Source: Tamarix chinensis
Lineage: Eukaryota > Streptophyta > Magnoliopsida > Caryophyllales > Tamaricaceae
Assembly: GCA_030549775.1 (NCBI GenBank)
Contig: CM060171.1
Location: forward strand, 57,780,360 to 57,844,359
Direction: 5' to 3'
DNA length: 64,000 bases
The notes under the pieces are model-generated. The model searched no databases, was not told the origin of the DNA, and saw only the letters and a list, made by a program, of their open reading frames with translations. This document shows, in pieces, positions 45,561 through 58,074 of the stretch. Within the stretch, counting starts at the first letter, position 1. Every line of letters begins with the position of its first letter. Position numbers and translations under genes: made by a program.

Positions 45561-48150
45561 TATTAATATTATCCTAACTTCTAATGTTCATAAAGTAATA
45601 TTATTCCTCAACAAGTCAAAAGTGGGTGACACTTAATCCAAGATGGATATAAAACTCATTTAGCAATGAATTAGAGTGAAAAAAACTCATTAAATGAGGT
45701 ATGTTAAAACATAAATAGAAATGCCTTAAACTTTAAGTTTTACACTAAAATCATAACATTACATATAAGTACATAGTGGAGGAAAATTAATGTTATTGCT
45801 TATGCAAAGTCTAAGTCACTCCACCATATAGGACTTCACAACAATATTGAATTACAAAAGAAGGTTAATTATTACTCCCCCCTAAACTCCAAGTTCGTCA
45901 TAGCTTTAAAATATAGCTCATATGAGGACTTAAATTGCAATTCATGAAGGCACATGGTTACACATATCTTATATACACATGCTTGCACTTTCAATCTACC
46001 TAGTGTAGATAATAACATGTAATCTCGTAAGACATTACACATGTGATTTGTTATTCCCATTCAAAATATATTACTTAGAACATTATAACTCATGTTTAAG
46101 CATATGGAAAGCAAAACACACTAAACAAATATAAAGAATTGTTCATTCTCGAATAAGCTTTTAGGATAGTGTTAAATCACAAAAAAAACTCTTTGGGGAT
46201 AGTCACCCCCATCAAAACATGAAGTATTTTCTTAGGGGAATGCTCAACCCCATTTAAAAGATGGAGTTGGCTCTTAGATGAATTATTGTACCCATTCAAA
46301 CAAGATGAACAAAGGCTATTAGGTTTTTTGTCTTATGAACGAAAGTTTAATGAGTTGTTTAGGTGTCATAAATAAATGCTATGGATTTTTCATCCCTTGA
46401 ACAAAGGATATGAATTTTTTCATCTTTAGGAACAAAGGCCATGGAGTTTTTTGTATCTAGAACAAAGGAAATGGAGTTATTTGTCTTCTAAATAATGGTT
46501 ATGGAGTTGTCCATCTCCTGAAAAAAAAAGTTTATGGAGTGATTTATCTCTTACGCATTAAGCCCTAAAGTCTATAAGTGTTTATAAGTGACACCAACCT
46601 TATCTTATAATGACACTGATGAAAACATCCCAAAATAATCACTTTATGACTTAAAAGGACTATTTTAGGGTCAAATAGCCTAAAATGTCATGTATATTTG
46701 AGTTTAAAATCACAAAAAAAAATCATATTTCATTTTGCAAAAAAGAAAAAGAAATCATTATTCATTCATATCAATCAAAGTCATTTTAGGTTTAATCATG
46801 ATTAATAATTAATTAAAATCATATAAAAATGATTAAAATATTATTAACCCCAATTATGGTTATTAGTGAGTAACTAGTGAAGAATACTTTTAATATTCAC
46901 GAAGAACATTCAGAATATTCAAATTCATTTTACTAAACTTCCTCAAACTTTAATCAATCATCACTTAGGTTATACTAATCTAAGTGATAACATATTATAT
47001 ATTTTATTTATACTAAAAATGCCAATAATAATCATAGAATCATTATATTCTCCAAAATCCAAATCTAATGTTAAAAATGATATTAAACCTAAGCCTAATC
47101 ACTCAAAACAATTATTTTGATAGCTATGTCCACTTGTGGGAGAATGATCATAAATTTTTACATACTAATTGTTTTTCAAAAAAAAAACATATAAATTATG
47201 ATACACTAGACACATGCATATTTCATATGGAAACCTATTTTCTTCAATCCATTCAGCTATTTAATATTAGCTTGTTCAAAAACTTACCCTACTTTTGCAA
47301 GTCTAGAAACACCAATTTTCATGATCTCCTTAAAGATTTATTTATCAAATCCTTAAATAAACATGTTATAATAATTATATCACATAAATTAACTTACTAA
47401 GATAGTATATGAATCTCTCTAAGAATTAAAACTATTATATGAACCATATTACAAAATATACATGATAAATATGTCTAAACATGTTTAAATTTCCAAAGTT
47501 CATTACAACACATGTGATAATAGAAAAAAAAAAGAAAAAAATAGTACAATAAAATAGAGTTTAAAATTATATATATTATATTAAAGTGTCATTAAAAATA
47601 TGGAAATCTCACCTAAGGGCTTGATACCCCAAAACAACTTGAAAATCATCAAAACATAACAAAACCATGTAAGATTCTTATCAAACTTAACTAGTTTGAA
47701 GTTAAAAGGGAAAGAACGGAAAAATTATTACCATTATAACTTTTAAAGCATTTGAACATAAGTAAGGAGACTGTATAACTTCACCAATTCAATGTTATCA
47801 ACCCTCCTTTTCCTAATTAGACAAAAGAGAGCTAAAACATTGTTTTTTAGAAGTTTGAAGCAACTTTTGTTATGGAGGATGATGAAGGTGATTAGGTCGG
47901 CTATAAGGGGAATAAAAGTGGCATAAATGGAGGGTAAAACAAATAATATATGGTTTATCTAATTGGAGTATAAACAAATTTTTATTTGGTGGAAGTTTTC
48001 TTGCAAAAATCACCCATCACAAGCACATACACACACTATGTCATGGATGATGGAAATGGTGGTTGTATTCCAAATCAAAGGGGAATAAGAAGGGTGATTC
48101 ACTCATGAGGCAATGGAAAAAGAACTTATTTACCATCAACTTGCCATAAT
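45561..48150 (-). other. Possible decayed LTR, minus orientation
   Basis: The layout resembles the minus LTRs (AT-rich body, tandem TATGGAGTTNTTNGTCTC words at 46310..46560, then at 47690..48150 a G-rich section with AAGTTAAAAGGGAAAG and GATGATGAAGGTG). No clean terminus was found at either end. A 110-residue frame at 47068..47400 has no recognisable motif. Confidence 0.4.
46310..46560. repeat. Decayed tandem repeat, about 43-bp unit
   Basis: Units vary around GAACAAAGGNNATGGAGTTT and TTTGTCTC, six or so copies, with C-rich variants of the same words continuing to the left (46190..46310). Confidence 0.7.
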
Positions 48151-48171
48151 ATATCTAAAAAGGAGAAAATT

Positions 48172-48720
48172 GCATTTTGTTAATTATTTGATAGTGTCAA
48201 GGTTCCAAAATGGTATTCTTCAAATGTCAGAAGGCTAGTGTTAATGAAAGAGTTGAAATTCATCAAAATGAAGTCTCATGATTGTCATATTTTGATGCAT
48301 CATTTGATGCCAATAGCCATACGTGGAATTTTGCTGAAGTGTGTTCAAAATTCTATCACTAGGGTTTGTTGGTTCTTCAATGCACTATGCTCTAAAGTCA
48401 TACACCCTGATAGTGTAGATGTATTCCAAAGCGAGGTTGTGATCACCTTGTGCTAGCTTGAAATGTATTTTCTACCCTTATTCTTTGACATTAAGGTGAA
48501 TATAGCTGTTCACTTAGTTTATAAGGTCAAAATTTTAGGACTTGTTTATAGGCACTAGATGTACCCCTTTGACCATTTTATGAAGTTGATAAAATATTAT
48601 ATGAAGAATTGATATCGGCCAGAAGAATGCCTTATTGAGAGTTACCTAGTAGAAGAGGAAATTGAATTTTACACAAATTACTTATCCAATGATGAAGCTA
48701 TCAGTATTCCTAAGTCTTGA
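48172..48720 (+). pseudogene. CACTA transposase C-terminal region (DUF4218)
   Basis: Translation reads VKVPKWYSSN, then MKSHDCHILMHHLMPIAIRGIL, ITRVCWFFNALCSKVI, LEMYFLPLFFDI, NIAVHLVYKVKILG, MYPFDHFMKLIKYYMKN.YRPEECLIESYLVEEEIEF. This follows the family block LKSHDCHVLMQ.LLP.A+R, T+L..FF..+C.K.+, L...FPP.FFD.M.HL..HL, MYP.ER...LK..V.N...PE..I.E.Y...E...F. The frame is broken after 48450 and again near 48610. In autonomous elements this segment follows the DDE core of the Tnp2-type transposase. Confidence 0.9.
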
Positions 48721-49169
48721 CATACATGAAAAGTTGAAGGATAAGGTATTAGGGGCAAACAACTTGGGCAAGTAGACCCTAACATACTTTGTAAAGCACA
48801 TATCTATGTATTACATAACAGAGATGATGTTTAGTCATATGTTGAAGAACATATGCGTTCTTTGAGGATGAAAATCCATTAAAGACCGATAAATGGGTAA
48901 TTGATAAATATAATCATTCCTTCATACATTGGTTAAGATGTCGCATCATTCTGCTCATGAGAAATTCCCCAAAATCTATTTCTGCAACCCTATATTGGTT
49001 ATCCCAAATTCCCTAATATGTAGTCTTCTCATATGCCAGATATGAATAAATACACTTTTTGCATGAAGCAACAAGATGAGAGAAGTACAGTGTAGAAAAG
49101 TGGAGTGACTATAGTAGTTGTTGCATGCTTATTGCTAGTACGAAGGATAAGAATCCAACATATGCAAAT

Positions 49170-49634
49170 ATGAATTATTATGGTATCATTAAATGGATTT
49201 GGGAGCTAGATTACACTGTATTCAAAGTACCTACTTTCTAGTGTAGATGGGTTGATAATAGTCACGAGGTTATATAAAGATGGGTTCATATTAGTAGATC
49301 TTAATAGGGTAGGACATAAACAAGACCCATTCATTTTGGCATCTCAAGCAACACAAGTTTTCTTTCTTACTAGTCTTGCTAATACAAGATGGTATGTGGT
49401 TTTAGGCACACAAAAAAAAGAACTGTGAATGATTGTGATGAAGAAAGTGATGCTAAATGGGATAAAGAATGTACCAAAGCAATGCAAGCAACTCAATCAT
49501 TGATAAATGATAACAATGGCATTGCTAAGGAGGAAATCTATGTAAGGGATGATCATCGTGAAGTAATACATGTATCAGATCATGAAACCAATCAAAAAGG
49601 AGAAAAGAAAAGAAGAAGGAAAATAAGGCAATGA
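49170..49634 (+). pseudogene. CACTA transposase DUF4216 and lysine-rich tail
   Basis: Translation reads NYYGIIKWIWELDYTVFKVPTF.CRWVDN, then in a shifted frame GFILVDLNRVGHKQDPFILASQATQVFFL, RWYVVLGT. This matches DUF4216 (YYG.I..I.ELDY..F.VPLFKC.WVD, then GF..VDL.R.G.K.DPF.LASQA.QVFYV....W.VV). From 49389 an open frame continues with an acidic middle (NDCDEESDAKWDKE) and a basic end (KGEKKRRRKIRQ) to the stop at 49632. The residue order is well kept despite the frameshift. Confidence 0.9.
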
Positions 49635-50042
49635 AGGTAATAATATTATAATATGTGTTTTTCATATCATTATTACATCTGATTTTTGTATTTTTTTTGT
49701 ATCATTACTACATATGATTAATGTGTGTTTCATATCATTACTGCATATGAAATATTTTCTTGACACTTTATTTTGTATATCTTTATTCACAATATACATT
49801 ATAGTAATTTATGTATTTAAATTCCATAGGGACATGGAAACACACATTGTTGATAAGGAATGAGAAAGGGAAGAGAGGGCCTATTATGATGAGAATCATC
49901 ATAGACATGACGAAAAGAGGAGAAAAAGTGCCATTGAGTTAGAATACATATAATCTTTCCATTGGTGAGTATGCTAATATGTTTCTGACATACGTTTCAC
50001 TTATCACTCGTAATCATATTTCAATCTCCTATAACAATTGGA

Positions 50043-50047
50043 AGCAT
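50043..50047. repeat. Target-site duplication AGCAT (left copy)
   Basis: Precedes TGAAATGCCCC at 50048 and recurs exactly at 54767..54771. Confidence 0.95.
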
Positions 50048-50479
50048 TGAAATGCCCCAAAAAATTATAATCTTAAATATTATATTTAAATGAGGTTTTA
50101 TCATAAATATTAATTAAATAAATTATTTTAATTAAAATAAAAGAAAAATTTATTAGGAAAAATCAAGAATAAATTTATAAGTATTTTAATTAGGAGGAAT
50201 TTGGGTATTTGAGCTAATTAAGGATTTTAATTTGGGAATTTATTTAAATAAATTATTTTAATTAAAATAATGAGGAGAAAATAGTTTCAAATTAATTTTA
50301 ATTTTATAAATAAATTAATGGAAGAAAATTAGGGTGTTTTGCTAATTAAAATGGAATTTATGGAAAATCTTTTAAAAATCCTAATTTAGCCTAAAAAGGG
50401 ATTTAAATATTATTTTATTTAAATATTATTATTTTTAAAGGTCCTAAATATTTAGATTAATTTAATTGGCCCCAATCTA

Positions 50480-51560
50480 ATTATTTTTCTCCTTTCCTTT
50501 TTTCCCCTTTTCTTTTTCTTCTTCCTTTTTTCTTTCTTTTTCTTCTTTTTCTTTTTCCTCTTCTTTATCTCTGACTGGGCCAGGTCGCGGCCCAGTTTTC
50601 CTTTCCTCTCCCTTTTCTTCGGCACGGCCCAGCCCGCGCCCGTTGCCTTTCTTCCGCCCGACTAAGCGCTACGTTTCGTCCGTGTTACGGCCGAAGCTCG
50701 CCGTTTCATTTAATGCACCCTCCTCGCGGGCGAACCGGCCCGGTTCTTCCCCTTTTCTTTTCTTTTCCCGGCCGACCCGACCACCTCCCTTCCTTCTTCC
50801 TCCTTCCTCCTTCCTCCTCCGTCGCTGCGACACAAGCTTCGACCCCGTCAATGGCTTCTCCGGCTACGGTGATTAATACCGGCTGTTTCTTGTCTCATTG
50901 TCTTCCTCTTAACTCCAGGAATAAATTGGCGTAATTATTCGACGTTATCTCTCGCCCGTTTCCTCTCCCCAGCCCCGCGAACCTTCGACTGAAACCAAGG
51001 AATCGTCGGCCGTTTTCTGCCACCGGCCACCCAAATTCTTGCATTTAACACTTCCATGTCGACCTCCAGCTCCTCTTTACCCATTCCAACATCTATAAAT
51101 AGCCTAATGGTAGGACTTTTGGATTTCTTTTCTTCCCCGAAACCCTCGGCCCGAGCTGCCGCCACCCCAACTTCAGACGCCTCTTCCGCCGCCTTCGGCC
51201 AACATCAGCGCCACCGAAACATTCCATTCTCTTCCCTAAAAGTTCCTCTAGTTAACCAAACTATTTTTACCTCTCGATTCTTCTTGTACGAGTCTCAATA
51301 ATCATGCAAAGTTGGATGCTCGTTTTCGCCGGAATTTTGACCCCGAAGCCTTAAACCGCCTTGCGCCGCCACCTTTGGCTGCACCACCACCATCATTTTG
51401 TCCCTCTCCTCTTGGGCAACAATAAACACCTCTTATATCACCTCAATTCTCCCTATCTTTTTCCCAACATCCATCTTTCCCCTTTTTCTTCTAATTTTCC
51501 GGCCACCGCCTCCGCCGCCGTGAACCATCGCCGGTGCCACCTATCCCCACCAGCTTAAGG
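50480..51560 (+). other. Pyrimidine tract and GC-rich block in the solo LTR
   Basis: About 90 bases of C/T tract are followed by a GC-rich block with many CCGCC and GCCGAC words. Open frames in several phases (for example 50643..50876, 51056..51301) encode Ser/Pro/Arg-rich low-complexity peptides. TATAAATAG occurs at 51092, within the block. No protein family is recognised. Confidence 0.6.
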
Positions 51561-51787
51561 TTGAACCCTAGACCCTCTCAACCATTTTCCATATTATTAT
51601 AAGCCTTTATTTAATTTATTTCAATTATTTGCATATAATTACCATTATTATTATTCTTAATATTTATATTCTTAATATGTTTTATTATTATTTGATGAGA
51701 AATTTTATTCTGAATTGTACTTGCAGGGTGGAGAGTGGTAATAAAACAATATTATTGTTAGTTTTGAATTTTAAGTTATTAATTGAA

Positions 51788-51804
51788 TTATTATGGGACT
51801 ATTA

Positions 51805-51850
<46 letters not shown>
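51788..51850. repeat. TTA/ATT microsatellite
   Basis: About 20 ATT triplets. The matching place in the minus LTR holds the AAT/GAT run at 15560. Confidence 0.95.
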
Positions 51851-51851
<1 letters not shown>

Positions 51852-52619
51852 ATTATTAGAATAATTATTATTATCATTTTATTAATTATTCTGGAAAATC
51901 TTAGGCCCTAATTTTGTATTAACATTTGCACTTATTTATTTTAGTATTATTATTTCTACTGTTATTATAACCATTAATAATAATATTATCATTATATTTA
52001 TTATTTTAATATTATTGGATAGGTTATTAATTTTATTATTAATATTAAATAAATGGTAATTCATTAGTTATTTTAAAAGCTTATATGTTATTGTTATTGT
52101 TATTAATATTATTATTATTGTTATTATTATTTATATTCTCATTGATATTAGTTTTATTATCCTTGATATTATTATATTAGTATCATTATTATCATAAGGG
52201 TAAGATCTTTAACCCTATATTATCAAGGGTTATAATATCTCTATTATTTTTATGTCTTTAGCAAAGTTAGAATTTTGTTAAGGTTATTTTATTAATATGT
52301 TATTATTTGGTCAAAGCCCTAAGGAGGCGTAGGAACGTGCTCCAAGACCGGTGTCGTTTCAGGTAATGGGTGCTAAGGCCTTTTATGTGCTAATGTGCAT
52401 TGTGTGATTCATATGCTATGCATTCTATGTTTATGATTATTAATTATGCCGTATATGATATGACATGGAGTTGAAGTATGTTTTCGTATGGCATGTGTAT
52501 TATTTGTATATGACCCTGTAAGACATGCATGTGAGGATGTTGATATGATTTTATGTGGGAGAAAGGATGAAAAAGGAGGATGGGGAAGGAAGTTGACTAA
52601 GGGAAGTGAGTTGACCTAA

Positions 52620-53030
52620 TTTTATGAATTTATGAGGAATAATCTATTGCATGGTTTTATTTGGAAGAATGTAATCTATGATGTTATATGGGAGAATCAA
52701 ATTATTATTTGTTTGGGAGAATCTAATTTATGATTTTAATTGGGAGAATCTAATTTGTGATTTATCTAGTGAAATCCAATTTATGGTTTTATATGGGGAA
52801 GTTTAATTTATGGTTTGGTATGATTTTATGTGAGAGAAATTAATATATGGTTTGTATGGAAGAATTTAATTTATGATTTGATTGGGAGAATATAATTTAT
52901 GATTTGTTTGGGAGAATCCAATTTATGGTTTTGCTTGGGAGATTCTAATTTATGATTTTATGTGGGAGAATCTAACTTATAGTCTTGTATGGGAGAATAT
53001 AATTTGAGGTTATGAAAGGGGAGAATCTAA
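52620..53030 (+). repeat. About 25- to 30-bp tandem repeat in the solo LTR
   Basis: Units vary around GGGAGAATCTAATTTATG plus ATTTT or GTTTG, more than ten copies. They shift into a related GGGTTTTATATGGTTTGAA unit family over 53040..53330. Confidence 0.8.
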
Positions 53031-53659
53031 TCAATTGTATTATGTGGAAAAATCTTTGGGTTTTATATGATTTGAACCTTTGTGTTGGTATGGATTGAAT
53101 TTAGGGTTTTGTGTGAATGAATCTTTGGGTTGTATATGGTTTGAACTTAGGGTTTGGTAAGGATGGATACTTAGTTTGGTATGGATGAATCTTTGGGTTT
53201 TATATGGTTTGAATCTAGAGTTTGGTATGAATGGATCTTTGGGTTATGTGGAATGAATTTAGGGTTTTGTATGATGAGATTTTGGGTTTTGCATAATGGT
53301 TAATGGTTGTATGGTGATATTAGGGTTTGCATGGAAGTTAATAATTGCATGGGATGTGTAAAGTTTGTATGAGAGTAAAGTTTACGTATGGAACGCTGAT
53401 TTGGGATTCGAGGAAAGTAATGTAAGTGTTGTTTGGGTGGTTGAACATTTGAAGGGAAAGTAGTGCGTGGAGCATTATATGGGTACGTAGGAAACCGAGC
53501 TAGGGTTTGTGTGGATAATTAGGGTTTGGTGCAACTGCTTAGGGTTTTTGCGGTATCAGGTGTTTTTGGTGATTAAAGTGGAGTCATGAGGATGGAATTT
53601 ATGAGTTACAATGTGTGAAGTGTTAAAGGAGTGATTCATGCATGTCTAGGGTGAAAGCC

Positions 53660-54065
53660 GTTGAATAAGATACTTAAGACACTAATTATTTAAAGTGGAA
53701 GATCGTTGAGACGGGACCAACCGATCCACCGGTTCGGAATAGTGGTTAGGGTGTTTACCCTATGTGTGACCGATCCACCGGTTATAATAGTGGTTAGGGC
53801 ATGATGTCCTATGCGTAACCGATCCACCGGTTATAATAGTGGGGGTTCCCGAGCTCAACAACCGCAAACCAGAATTTTGCTAAAATGCCTAAAAGATACT
53901 AATTACTTACAGTGGAACACCATGCGTGCCGGAGCCAACCGATCCACCGGTTAGGAATAGTGGTTAGGACGCGTAGTCCTATGTGTATCGGATCCACCGG
54001 CTATAATAGTGGTTAGGGTATACCCTATGCGCCTCCGATCCACCGGCTATAATAGTGGGGGCTTC
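53660..54065 (+). repeat. Two-level CCACCGG tandem array
   Basis: Two blocks start ACTAATTATTTAAAGTGG (53689) and ACTAATTACTTACAGTGG (53898). Each holds three units of about 50 bases of the form CCGATCCACCGG..ATAATAGTGG, the last ending in GGGGG. The block at 22370..22940 has the same layout with four units. Confidence 0.9.
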
Positions 54066-54766
54066 CGTTTTCGCATGGATTTGATAAAAAGACATGATGT
54101 GTATCGAATTCCGATAAAAGATTAATTAAGTAATTAATTTGGACTATGATTGGGCCTTTATGTATGTACTTGAATGATTGGTCGATATGATGATATGATG
54201 ATGGTCTTTATGATCTTTTATTAATCTGCATGGATTATGTGCTTGTGTGTTGGCCTTAGTGCTCGGTTACCTTACACAGTACGTAGCGTACTGATCACCC
54301 TTTTCATGGGTGCTGCTCATTCCCACGAGTAGTATGCCCTTCTGATTTGTGCAGGTAGGCGAGATATCAGTTGGAGCTGAGTGTTGAGCGTGTTTGGCTC
54401 AAGTTCGAGAGTGTCGTGGCCATATTTCAGTATTTATGTAATTTTATTTCCTGCTATTATTTCTTTGTATTGGAGTATTTATTCTCTTTTATTTCGCACT
54501 CTGATTTCTATTTTATTACGTTTATAAACGTTTATGCGTACTCTGATTTAAGGTATGATCTTTCGAGTTCTTTTATGAACTGTTGATTTGAATTTAATGT
54601 AAATCTTTTCTTTAGCCTCAGCACTTGGTACTGGAACGGTCGGAGAGAACCGGTCTGGTACTAAGTGTGGCGGTAACATTTCCGGAATTCACAAGTTTTA
54701 AGTGATTCTACTTTTATTTGCTTACGCTTTTTAAAAAAAAAAATTAGTGAATTTTGGGGTGTTACA

Positions 54767-54771
54767 AGCAT
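54767..54771. repeat. Target-site duplication AGCAT (right copy)
   Basis: Exact copy of 50043..50047. Confidence 0.95.
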
Positions 54772-56600
54772 GTTCTAAAAGGTCACAAGGAACATATGTA
54801 GCAAGAAGTGATGGTAAATTATAAGTTTTTTTTTCATATTTTAATTTGTTACATGTAATTAATTTCAATATAATGACATTGACATACATATTTATATCTT
54901 ACTTTGTAAAGAGTCATCATCATCCTAAAAGAGAGTAAGAAGTGGATTCTTAGATATTGTGGTGAATATCTAAGAATATTTAAGGCATATTTGGAGAATA
55001 AAAAAATGTACAGAAAGAGGGATGGTACTTTATGCACGGAGCCCCCCAAGTGTTATGGGTTTATTGATCAAGAAAGTTAAGACTAGTTCATTACATATTT
55101 TAGTTCACAGGATTTTAAGGTATTTGTTCACTAACAGTTACGTATTTTGGTTAAGAATACGAAAATTGATATCTAACTAATTGATTGTACATAATTTTCT
55201 TGTAATATAGGAGAAAAGTGCCAAGAATAAATAAATTGAAAAGGGAAATATTTAGTGCCATAATATGCTTCAAAAAGGCTATATAGGCCTAGAGGAAGAG
55301 TTGGTATGAACTTTTGATTAATGTGTTGACATTATAATGTTAAGAGTGTTATAGAATATTGCTAATATAATTGCATATTCTTATGGAATTACAACTCCTA
55401 AGCCATAACAAGGATCCATGTACCTCATCCATCAATATTGGTATGCTATGGAAGAAGGCTAGGGCCACAAAAGAAGGATATATTAATGTGATGTACATAA
55501 CACTACCAAAAGAATTGTAAGTTTGAATATATCCCAACCATGGTTATTTTTCTTAGAGAAAATAAATCATGATATTATGTTTATTTATATATTACAGGAT
55601 AAACTTGAAATATCAGAAGTTGTAGAACATTTAGATCAATATAGAATCATTTCTCAGCTAATGTAAATTGAAGAATATCCAAGAAGACACAAGGGTCTTC
55701 AGTTAGGGGTCACGAGAACAAGCATTTGGGGTCGATCCTACGGACCCCGAGACACCCATGATGAAGTGGTTCTCTCAGTGCAAAAGTTAAATCAAGCATT
55801 TGAATGGATGAACACAATGGAGAAAGAGTTGAAATCCATCAAATCTCAAGGGTTTAAGCCATTCAATACAGACACACATGATTTGCTTCATATACCCAAT
55901 GTAAATAGCATATGAAACAGCTGTGAAGCTAATACACGATTTTCTTCTCTTTTTAAGGTTAGTATATATGAAACTATGAATTGATATATATACAATGCAT
56001 CAAGTTTCAACTCAATAATTAACAACACTAATATACTTATCTTGTAGGGTTGTCATGAATGTGACCTGGTAGATAATGACCCCTCAATTCTTTTTGTTAA
56101 TGGAAGGGTACGCATATCCTATAGTTCAAAATGATGACAATCCGTGGGTTTATCTTGGTAGTAAATCATAAACCTGTATGTATTGACATTCCGATAATTG
56201 GAAACTTCATGCCTTGACCCACATACATGATTAGTCTCACAACTGAAAAGGTAATGACATCCTCCATCCATGTTAACACAAACGCATTACACATTATTTA
56301 TACCTTATATATATATATATATATATGAAAATTGCATTGTGTTTATTACTATGAAGGAAAATTAGAAGGCTCCTAAGTCAAAAGGAAAGTGAAATACTAG
56401 TGGAAGGAGCAAAACAAAAGAGGGAATCGAGAAAGAAAAGTGAGCCAGATCAGAAAAATTGGTTACCCCATCAAAGATCGCATCTTTAGAGGACAACCAA
56501 TGTATATAAGAACCCTGCTGATCACCACCTACTTTGGCAATGTTGTATTTCTATTTCTACGTCTAAAACTACCTCTATAGTGATCTAATTATGAATGATT
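54772..56600 (+). pseudogene. CACTA second coding region, badly decayed
   Basis: Short blocks resemble the plant CACTA second-protein family: GYIGLEEEL, YRIISQLM, HKGLQLGVTRTSIWGRSYGPRDTHDEV, QKLNQAFEWMNTMEKELKSIKSQG (a short coiled segment). The frame changes and stops repeatedly, and parts between them look like introns. It connects DUF4216 on the left with the Ulp1-type domain on the right. Confidence 0.55.
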
Positions 56601-56825
56601 GTCCTTCTTAGTATGTTGGGAGGGACGATGCCATGTAAATGGTATAAGTGGAGATTATTAGCAAAATTTACAAGTCTGAATGGATGTCAACGAGTGTGCT
56701 TGTATATGTTAAGCAAGTATTATCTCATATCATATATTTTAACACTTTTTGTTGATTTGTATATTTTTATGAGTTATCAGTTATTAATAAATATGCATCA
56801 TTATTTTTATCCATAGATTTATACT

Positions 56826-57420
56826 AAAATTAGTGAGGGTAGGTATATAAACTATGTAGCAGATTGCATCTTGAGCGAGGGGTATAAGAACAAGCTTTAC
56901 CTCATGCCTCACCTTACTAATGAGCATTGGGTTTTGTATGCTATTCATCCCGATCAAAATAAAGTATCTATTTTTTTTATTCCCTTTGAAATTATCTCGT
57001 TCCTTTTAAAGGAAATATTTAATTGACATGTTAGCATAATTTTTACTCACATTAATTTATTAATGCATATATCCTATTATATAATTTTTAGTTATATAAA
57101 GTTACAATATTGTGTATGACCTTTATTTATTATTTAGGGCACTACGAAGGGCGTATATGAGGAGGGGCATAAATTGTGTTCCAGACCTAAAGAATCTTGA
57201 GTATGAGTTTGTAATGGTAAGTAGGAAGATATACATTTTGTATTTTATTTCAATCTCAATTAATATCTAATACAACAAGTTAACTAAATTCATTTTATAG
57301 GGTCCACAATAGAAAAATGGTAATGATTGTGGATACTATGTTTGTAGATTAATGGATCACATACTCATGAAAAAAGTCTGTGAACATAGATTCAATCCAT
57401 GTATGTTTATTTTTTCATAT
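56826..57420 (+). pseudogene. Ulp1-type (C48) cysteine protease domain in the CACTA
   Basis: This is the SUMO-protease-like domain often carried by plant CACTA elements. The first exon-like piece (56845..56970) reads NYVADCILSEGYKNKLYLMPHLTNEHWVLYAIHPDQNKV, with the catalytic His in HW. A second piece (57136..57217) ends in a good GTAAGT donor. The third (from 57301) reads GPQ.KNGNDCGYYVCRLMDHILMKK, holding the catalytic Cys in DCG and the Gln upstream. The only stop inside it falls between Gln and Lys at 57310. Intron edges are inferred from GT and AG. Confidence 0.8.
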
Positions 57421-57710
57421 TTTTTTTATTATATAGTTAATCTATGACATATTTATTATTAATATATATAACCAAATGGTTGAATCGTATCAATTTGCAG
57501 TTTTTCAATTATGAGTACGCATGAGGTTAGAAATATGCTAATGAGGAAATTGATAAAGTTAGATAAGAATGGGCCAGGTTTGTGCACTCATATACTCAGT
57601 ATAGATATCTATGTGCATGCATTTTAGGTTGTATATGTTATATCTTATGTTCTTCTATACAAATATATTCAAGACTGAGATGCACCTGCATATATATATA
57701 TACAAGACTC

Positions 57711-58005
57711 TGTATACTATAGTACATAGCTACCGAATTTGACTTTGGGAATTATAGATTCAAAAACTTTGAGTTTTGGAGTGTGTAGAGGTAACAAACT
57801 TATGGTATGCCTATGAACTTATAGAGTTATTAATAGTATTTTACTGACTGTAGAGTTTATGTATTATAGTATATAGCTACCAACTTTGAGTTTGGGAAGT
57901 GTAGATTTAAGAACATTAAGTTTTGGAATGTGTAGAGCTACCAAACTTATAGCATGCCTATGAACTTTCATAGTTATTAGCAGTGTTTTATTGATTGTAG
58001 ATTTG
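57711..58005. repeat. Tandem duplication, about 149-bp unit
   Basis: Two diverged copies start at about 57711 and 57860, sharing AGCTACCNANTTTGA, GAGTTTTGGAGTGTGTAGAG-like and AGCATGCCTATGAACTT blocks. No coding content. Confidence 0.85.
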
Positions 58006-58074
58006 GTATATGTTTGAGCATACGTCAGTGTATGTGAGATAGAACAAACTGTACAATATATATATATAAAAAAT

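Larger units (their letters stand above)
50048..54766 (+). mobile_element. Solo LTR, + orientation, 4.7 kb, inside a CACTA
   Basis: Starts TGAAATGCCCC and ends TTTTGGGGTGTTACA, with AGCAT on both sides. No primer-binding site or gag/pol is inside. Removing it joins CACTA sequence directly (ACAATTGGAAGCAT|GTTCTAAAAGG). Internal parts, in order: a pyrimidine tract and GC-rich block (50480..51560), an ATT microsatellite (51788..51850), GGGAGAATCTAATTTATG tandem repeats (52620..53030), GGGTTTTATATGG units (53040..53330), CCACCGG nested array (53660..54065) and a conserved 3' end (GTGGCGGTAACATTTCC). The 14084..17371 LTR is its minus-oriented relative, and 19393..23760 shares the array and the 3' end. 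Confidence 0.95.

Noticed and set aside
47068..47400. 110-residue open frame on the + strand
   Set aside because: No recognisable motif, and it sits in what looks like decayed LTR sequence. AT-rich DNA often opens such frames by chance.
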